Source: Methylobacterium frigidaeris (GTDB taxonomy: Bacteria; Pseudomonadota; Alphaproteobacteria; Rhizobiales; Beijerinckiaceae). Taken from it: a stretch of 64,000 nt of DNA. The position numbers were made by a program, and so were the translations under genes. The notes under the pieces were generated by a model. That model worked only from the letters and a program-made list of their open reading frames with translations, made no database searches and was not told where the DNA came from. Below are positions 59,220-64,000 of the stretch, one piece after another (position 1 is the first letter of the stretch; each line of letters opens with the position of its first letter). Location of the stretch: the NCBI RefSeq assembly GCF_022179185.1, contig NZ_BPQJ01000023.1, positions 46,210-110,209 on the forward strand, written 5' to 3'.

Positions 59220-61040
59220 TTAGAAAACCTCTTTCACGAACACGCCCGACCAGGCGGGCAGGACCAGGGAGCCGTCCTCGTCCTGCGAGACGGCGGGCGA
59301 GCGCCAGATGACGCGGCCGGGCAGCGATCCGGGCTCGTACGATTCGCCGCCGAACACCCCAACGAACCGGAGGGTCCCGCCGGCATAGCGCCACGTCACG
59401 TCGATCACGTCGGGCCGCGGCAGGGCGAAAGCACCGCCCTGCCAGGCGGTCTTCGTCAGCGGCACCACCTCGCGCTGGCGCAAGGCGAGGAGCGCCGTGG
59501 TGTCGGCCAGGACCTCGCGGTGCGGCGAGCGCTCGCGCTCCGCCCAGTCGAGCTTGGAGCGCCGGAATGTGTCTTCCGCCGTCGGGTCCGGGATCGTCTT
59601 CGCCTTCTCCTCGTCCGCGAAGGCGGCGAAGCTCTTGAACTCGCGCCGGCGGCCGTCGCGCACCGCCTTGTTCAGCTCCTCGTCCGGCGCGAAGTCGACG
59701 AAGAACAGGAACGGCGTCGAGGCCGACCATTCCTCGCCCATCCAGAGCATCGGGATCTGCGGGCTCAGGAGCAGGCCGGCCCGGGCCAGCGCCAGCTTGT
59801 CGGCATCGGCGAGGTGGCTCAGGCGCTCGCCCAGAGCCCGGTTGCCGACTTGGTCGTGGTTCTGCAGGAAGGTGACGAAGGCCGATGGCGGCAGGTGGCC
59901 GGAGGGCTCGCCGCGGGGATGGTTGTCGAGGGTCTTGAACGGCTCGCCCTGGTAGGCGAAGCCTTCCGCCAGGCTGCGGGCGAGGTGGGCGGCCGGCCTG
60001 TCCGAGAAGCTCTCGTAGTAGCCGGAATCTTCGCCCGTCAGCAGGATGTGCCAGCCGTGGTGGGTGTCGTCGGCCCATTGCGCGCTGTGGAAGCGCGGCT
60101 GGCCTGCGCCATCGCGCTCCAGCCACGACGCCTGGTTGGCCTCGTTCTCGAGCATCAGGTGGACCGGCCGGTCGGGGAATGCCGCACGGATCCGCTCGGC
60201 CAGCTCGCCGAGGAAGTGCTTTTCGGAGTCGTCCAGGATGGCGTGGACCGCGTCGAAGCGCAGCCCGTCGACGTGGAACTCCTCCAGCCAGTACAGCGCG
60301 TTGTGGACGAAGTAGTCCCGCACCACCTCCCCGCTGGTCTTGCCGTCGAAGTTGATGCCGGCGCCCCACGGGGTCTGGTGGCGCTCGGTGAAGAACGACT
60401 TGGCATAGGCGTGGAGATAGTTCCCCGCCGGGCCGAAATGGTTGTAGACGACGTCGAGGAAGACCATCAGGCCAAGGGAATGCGCCCGGTCGACGAGGCG
60501 GCGCAGATCGTCGGGCGTGCCGTAGGCCGAGTCGGGCGCGTAGGGCAGCACGCCGTCATAGCCCCAGTTGCGGCTGCCCTTGAAGTCGGCGAGCGGAAGG
60601 AGTTCGATCGCGGTGACGCCGAGGTCGCGCAACGCTTCGAGCTTGTCGGCCAGGGCCGCGTAGGTCCCCTCCGACGTCGCGGTGCCGACATGGCACTCGT
60701 AGATCACCGTCTCCTCGAACGGGCGCCCGGCCCAGGCGCGATCGGTCCAGGCGAAGGCCGAGGGATCGATCACCTGGCTCAGGCCCGAGACGTCCTCCGG
60801 CTGGAAGCGCGAGGCCGGATCGGGCACCACGAGGTCGCCGTCGATCTTGTAGCCGTAGCGGGCGCCGGCGCCGACGCCCGGCACCGTCAGGCGGCGCCAG
60901 CCCTCGCCCTGGTCCTCCAACGGATGCTCTCGGCCGTCGAGCACCAGGGCGACGCTCGTCGCGGTCGGCGCCCAGAGGGCGAAGCGCACGCCCTCCGGTC
61001 CGATCTCCGCACCGAATGGCATGCTGTGGGCGCGCCGCAT
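59220..61040 (-). CDS. treZ: Malto-oligosyltrehalose trehalohydrolase
   Basis: A 606-residue GH13_10 enzyme that releases trehalose from maltooligosyltrehalose. The N-terminal CBM48 starts at MPFGAEIGPEGVRFALWAPT. The barrel carries VIYECHVGTATSEGTYAALA, FHVDGLRFDAVHAILDDS (nucleophile Asp near residue 262), LMLENEANQASWL (Glu near 297) and FLQNHDQVGNRALGERLSHL (Asp near 394). The ATG at 61040 has AAGGA about 10 bases upstream and is preferred to the TTG at 61064. It is the first gene of the five-gene operon and is followed within one base by malQ-treY. Confidence 0.95.
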   Translation of the reverse strand: MRRAHSMPFGAEIGPEGVRFALWAPTATSVALVLDGREHPLEDQGEGWRRLTVPGVGAGARYGYKIDGDLVVPDPASRFQPEDVSGLSQVIDPSAFAWTDRAWAGRPFEETVIYECHVGTATSEGTYAALADKLEALRDLGVTAIELLPLADFKGSRNWGYDGVLPYAPDSAYGTPDDLRRLVDRAHSLGLMVFLDVVYNHFGPAGNYLHAYAKSFFTERHQTPWGAGINFDGKTSGEVVRDYFVHNALYWLEEFHVDGLRFDAVHAILDDSEKHFLGELAERIRAAFPDRPVHLMLENEANQASWLERDGAGQPRFHSAQWADDTHHGWHILLTGEDSGYYESFSDRPAAHLARSLAEGFAYQGEPFKTLDNHPRGEPSGHLPPSAFVTFLQNHDQVGNRALGERLSHLADADKLALARAGLLLSPQIPMLWMGEEWSASTPFLFFVDFAPDEELNKAVRDGRRREFKSFAAFADEEKAKTIPDPTAEDTFRRSKLDWAERERSPHREVLADTTALLALRQREVVPLTKTAWQGGAFALPRPDVIDVTWRYAGGTLRFVGVFGGESYEPGSLPGRVIWRSPAVSQDEDGSLVLPAWSGVFVKEVF

Positions 61041-61115
61041 CGGGCCACCATCCTTCGAAAGCAAGAGTGTGCGAACGGCGTGGGGTGCCGCTCAGGAAAT
61101 TCAGTGGGCTTGGGC

Positions 61116-61150
61116 AGGTTCCGCGGGAGGTTCCGCGGGCAGGTTCCGCG
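61116..61150. repeat. Three tandem copies of a 12-base unit upstream of treZ
   Basis: AGGTTCCGCGGG occurs at 61116-61127 and 61128-61139, and as AGGTTCCGCG again at 61141-61150. The array lies 75-110 bases before the treZ start, where the operon promoter should be. Confidence 0.65.
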
Positions 61151-61246
61151 CTGCGAAAACCGGCTTGCGAGGCGGGACCTAAGGCGGCCCCCGCCTTCGG
61201 CAACGGCCGATCCGACGGTTCCTGGGTTCGGCCGTTCGCGGAGCCG

Positions 61247-61435
61247 TCAGAGCGCCCAGGCGAGGGTCGCCGCAAAGGCCACCGCGACGGCGGCTCCGGT
61301 CGCCGTCATCGTCACGCGACCGATCCCGGCGGCGGCCGCGGCGACGCCCTCCTCGGCGAAGCCGAAGGCCTGGCCGGCCGCCTGCTCGGCGCGGGCAAGG
61401 GAGAGGTGACGGGCGTGGCGGTTGACGGCTCTCAT
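61247..61435 (-). CDS. Small membrane protein of unknown function
   Basis: A 62-residue protein beginning MRAVNRHARHLSLARAEQAA and ending with one hydrophobic helix (MTATGAAVAVAFAATLAWAL). AGGAG stands 10 bases before the ATG, which supports translation. An in-frame start upstream at 61486 is less likely. It lies between treZ and parE. No function can be given. Confidence 0.55.
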   Translation of the reverse strand: MRAVNRHARHLSLARAEQAAGQAFGFAEEGVAAAAAGIGRVTMTATGAAVAVAFAATLAWAL

Positions 61436-61689
61436 CGTCGGAACGCTCCTGCGGCGCGCCTCCCGTCCGGCGTCGGAAGCGGCCATCCGGACAACGGGCG
61501 GTCACAGCCGAGGTTCCGGCGGGCCGCGCGCCCGTTACCGGGCTTTAAGGGAATTTGTTTACGTCTCGGTGACTCTGGTACGGGTTCTGCTGCGCGGCGA
61601 TTCCGAGCCGCCCGACCACGCCCGTTCGCCACACCCGAAGCCGCGCAAAGGCTCTTTTTGTTCCGCGTTTGTTCCGGTATAGGGAAAGG

Positions 61690-63795
61690 ATGACCTCGAA
61701 TGCTGCCAGAGCCCTTCCCCCACCGCGAGGCCGTCGCGTGAGCGAGGCCGCACGAGACCTGTTCGGACCGGGGGGCAAGCCACCGGTGGACCCGCTGAAG
61801 GCGGAGGCGCCCAAGCGGCCCAAGCCCGTCGCCGTGCCCCCGCCCGCGGAGGCGGCGGAGGCCGGCTACGACGCCTCGGCGATCGAGGTGCTGGAGGGGC
61901 TGGAGCCGGTGCGGCGCCGGCCCGGCATGTATATCGGCGGCACCGACGAGAAGGCGCTGCACCACCTCTTCGCCGAGGTGATCGACAATTCCATGGACGA
62001 GGCGGTGGCGGGACACGCCAGCTTCATCGAGGTGGAGCTGGAGGAGAGTGGCTGCCTCGCGGTGACCGATAACGGCCGCGGCATCCCGATCGACCCGCAC
62101 CCGAAATTTCCAGGCAAGTCGGCGCTCGAGGTCATCATGACCACGCTGCATGCCGGCGGCAAGTTCGACTCCAAGGTCTACGAGACCTCGGGCGGCCTCC
62201 ACGGCGTCGGCATCTCGGTGGTGAACGCCCTCTCGGATCTGCTCGAGGTCGAGGTCGCCCGCAACCAGACCCTCTACCGGCAGACCTTCTCCCGCGGCCA
62301 CGCGCAAGGGCCGATCGAGACCGTCGGGCGGGTGCAGAACCGGCGCGGCACCAAGGTGCGCTTCCATCCGGACGCCGAGATCTTCGGCGAGCACAAGTTC
62401 GATCCGCGCCGGCTGTTCAAGATGGCGCGCTCGAAGGCCTACCTGTTCGGCGGCGTCGAGATCCGCTGGCGCTGCGCCCCTGCCCTGCTCGAAGGCGTCG
62501 AGAACGTGCCGGCCGAGGCGGTGCACCGCTTCCCGGCCGGTCTCAAGGACTACCTCGCCCGCGAGATCGACGGCAAGGAGCTGGTCGCCGACAACGTCTT
62601 CGCCGGTAAGGTGACGAAGCCCGGCAGCCACGGCTCGCTCGAATGGGCGGTGGCATGGCTCGCCAACGACGACGGCTTCTCCTCGTCCTACTGCAACACC
62701 ATCCCGACGCCGGAGGGCGGCACCCACGAGAGCGGGATGCGGGTGGCCCTGCTACGGGGCCTGCGCGACCACGCCGAGCGGGTCGGCCAGGTCAAGCGGA
62801 TGGCATCGGTCACCGCCGACGACGTCATGGCGACCTGCGCGGCGATGCTGTCGGTCTTCATCCGCGAGCCGGAATTCCAGGGCCAGACCAAGGACAAGCT
62901 GGCGACGCTGGAGGCGTCCCGCATCGTCGAGGCGGCGATCCGCGACGCCTTCGACCACTGGCTCGCCGCCTCGCCGACCCAGGCCAACAAGCTGCTCGAC
63001 TGGGCGATCGACCGGGCCGAGGAGCGCCTGCGCCGACGCCAGGAGAAGGAGGTCGCCCGCAAGACCGCGACCCGCAAGCTGCGCCTGCCGGGCAAGCTCG
63101 CCGATTGCTCGAAGGCCGGGGCCGCGGGCTCCGAGATCTTCATCGTCGAGGGCGATTCGGCCGGCGGCTCGGCCAAGCAGGCCCGCGACCGCGCCACCCA
63201 GGCGATCCTTCCCTTGCGTGGCAAGATCCTCAACGTCGCCTCGGCGAGCCGGGACAAGCTCGGGGCCAACCAGCTCCTCTCCGACCTGATCCAGGCGCTG
63301 GGCTGCGGCATCGGCAACCAGTACCGGCACGACGACCTTCGCTACGAGAAGGTCATCATCATGACCGATGCCGACGTCGACGGCGCCCACATCGCCTCGC
63401 TCCTGATCACCTTCTTCTACCGGCAGATGCCGAAGCTGATCGAGGGCGGGCACCTCTACCTGGCGGTCCCTCCCCTCTACCGGCTGACGCAGGGCGCCAA
63501 GAGCGCCTATGCCCGGGACGACCGGCACAAGGAGCAGCTGCTCAAGACCACCTTCAAGTCGGGCAAGGTCGAGATCGGGCGCTTCAAGGGCCTCGGTGAG
63601 ATGATGCCCGGCCAGCTCAAGGAGACCACGATGGACCCGAAGAAGCGCACGCTCCTGCGGGTCGAGGTGGTGGAGGAGGCGCGCGACGCCACCGGCGACA
63701 CGGTCGAGCGGCTGATGGGCAACAAGCCCGAGGCCCGCTTCGCCTTCATCTCCGAGCGCGCGGTCTTCGCCGACGAGATCGAGCTCGACATCTGA
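61690..63795 (+). CDS. parE: DNA topoisomerase IV subunit B
   Basis: This 701-residue ATPase subunit of topoisomerase IV separates linked chromosomes. The GHKL ATPase has EVIDNSMDEAVAGHASFIEV, VTDNGRGIPIDPHPKFPGKS and YETSGGLHGVGISVVNALSD. The TOPRIM domain has FIVEGDSAGGSAKQARDRAT and IMTDADVDGAHIASLLITF, and the ending GRFKGLGEMMPGQLKETTMD is standard. It is ParE rather than GyrB because it lacks the long GyrB insert and has ParE-style GYDASAIEVLEGLEPVRRRP. AGGG lies 5 bases upstream of 61690. The 60-residue proline-rich lead is usual in Rhizobiales. Confidence 0.95.
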   Translation: MTSNAARALPPPRGRRVSEAARDLFGPGGKPPVDPLKAEAPKRPKPVAVPPPAEAAEAGYDASAIEVLEGLEPVRRRPGMYIGGTDEKALHHLFAEVIDNSMDEAVAGHASFIEVELEESGCLAVTDNGRGIPIDPHPKFPGKSALEVIMTTLHAGGKFDSKVYETSGGLHGVGISVVNALSDLLEVEVARNQTLYRQTFSRGHAQGPIETVGRVQNRRGTKVRFHPDAEIFGEHKFDPRRLFKMARSKAYLFGGVEIRWRCAPALLEGVENVPAEAVHRFPAGLKDYLAREIDGKELVADNVFAGKVTKPGSHGSLEWAVAWLANDDGFSSSYCNTIPTPEGGTHESGMRVALLRGLRDHAERVGQVKRMASVTADDVMATCAAMLSVFIREPEFQGQTKDKLATLEASRIVEAAIRDAFDHWLAASPTQANKLLDWAIDRAEERLRRRQEKEVARKTATRKLRLPGKLADCSKAGAAGSEIFIVEGDSAGGSAKQARDRATQAILPLRGKILNVASASRDKLGANQLLSDLIQALGCGIGNQYRHDDLRYEKVIIMTDADVDGAHIASLLITFFYRQMPKLIEGGHLYLAVPPLYRLTQGAKSAYARDDRHKEQLLKTTFKSGKVEIGRFKGLGEMMPGQLKETTMDPKKRTLLRVEVVEEARDATGDTVERLMGNKPEARFAFISERAVFADEIELDI

Positions 63796-63840
63796 CAGAC
63801 CATGGGGACGGCGCGGCCGCCCCCGGAACGATCCGTGATG

Positions 63841-63887
63841 CAAGAAGGGCCCGGTCGCACGAACGACCGGGCCCTTCTTGCGTTTCC
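63841..63887 (+). terminator. Strong rho-independent terminator of parE
   Basis: CAAGAAGGGCCCGGTCG (63841-63857) pairs perfectly with CGACCGGGCCCTTCTTG (63864-63880) over 17 bases around a CACGAA loop, then CGTTT follows. Confidence 0.9.
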
Positions 63888-63933
63888 AGACGATGCCCGT
63901 CGTGACGGACATTCCGCACCCACCAACGCGAAG

Positions 63934-63955
63934 AGCCCGGCCGTAAGGCCGGGCT
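63934..63955. terminator. Second hairpin, possible terminator of a convergent gene
   Basis: AGCCCGGCC (63934-63942) pairs with GGCCGGGCT (63947-63955) around GTAA, a stable tetraloop. No gene is visible after it before the window ends, so it may belong to a gene just outside on the minus strand. Confidence 0.55.
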
Positions 63956-64000
63956 CCGCTCCGCCGCGGGGACGGAGTGTGACGACTAGAAGCCGTTGAA

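Overview
The window is high-GC DNA. Its gene content and short ATGA gene overlaps look like an alphaproteobacterium of the Rhizobiales, most likely Methylobacterium or a close relative. That is inferred from protein families and the repeat types, not from a marker gene. No tRNA, rRNA or CRISPR array was seen.

Positions 1-28 kb hold an exopolysaccharide (EPS) locus of the Wzx/Wzy type. It encodes an initiating sugar-phosphate transferase (15519), six glycosyltransferases (3244, 4550, 8904, 20388, 21528, 26279), a Wzy-like polymerase (5801), a Wzx-like flippase (10055), a Wzc/GumC-like co-polymerase (16296) and an ExoF-like export protein (18920-20224, minus strand). Two paralogous clan GH-A-like glycosidases belong to it: one has RTX repeats (953-2650) and one has an N-terminal signal peptide (7256). 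A sensorless NarL-type two-component pair (13181, 14062) sits in the middle. A translationally coupled five-gene cassette (23036-26115: nucleotidyltransferase, glycerophosphodiesterase-like, HAD phosphatase, second nucleotidyltransferase, cupin) and a FkbM methyltransferase lie at the right end. Insertion-sequence remnants mark the locus: IS630- and IS481-type at the left edge, IS5-type in the middle with three short palindromic elements in or beside it, and IS3-type at the right edge.

Positions 29.5-43.3 kb are mixed chromosomal genes: a large Ig-like/deacetylase-like protein, deoC, two small secreted proteins, a beta-oxidation set (acyl-CoA dehydrogenase, enoyl-CoA hydratase, SDR), a Sua5-type tRNA modification enzyme, wrbA with a divergent LysR regulator, a GreA/GreB-type factor, a cation diffusion facilitator, a PhnA-like protein and an aminotransferase.

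Positions 44.9-61.0 kb, all minus strand, form an alpha-glucan/trehalose operon transcribed treZ, malQ-treY, amylase-glgE, treS-maltokinase, glgB. Three of its five genes are fusions. Together they encode both directions of trehalose and alpha-glucan interconversion: TreY/TreZ release trehalose from glucan, and TreS/Mak/GlgE/GlgB build branched glucan from trehalose. The window ends with parE (topoisomerase IV subunit B) and its terminator.
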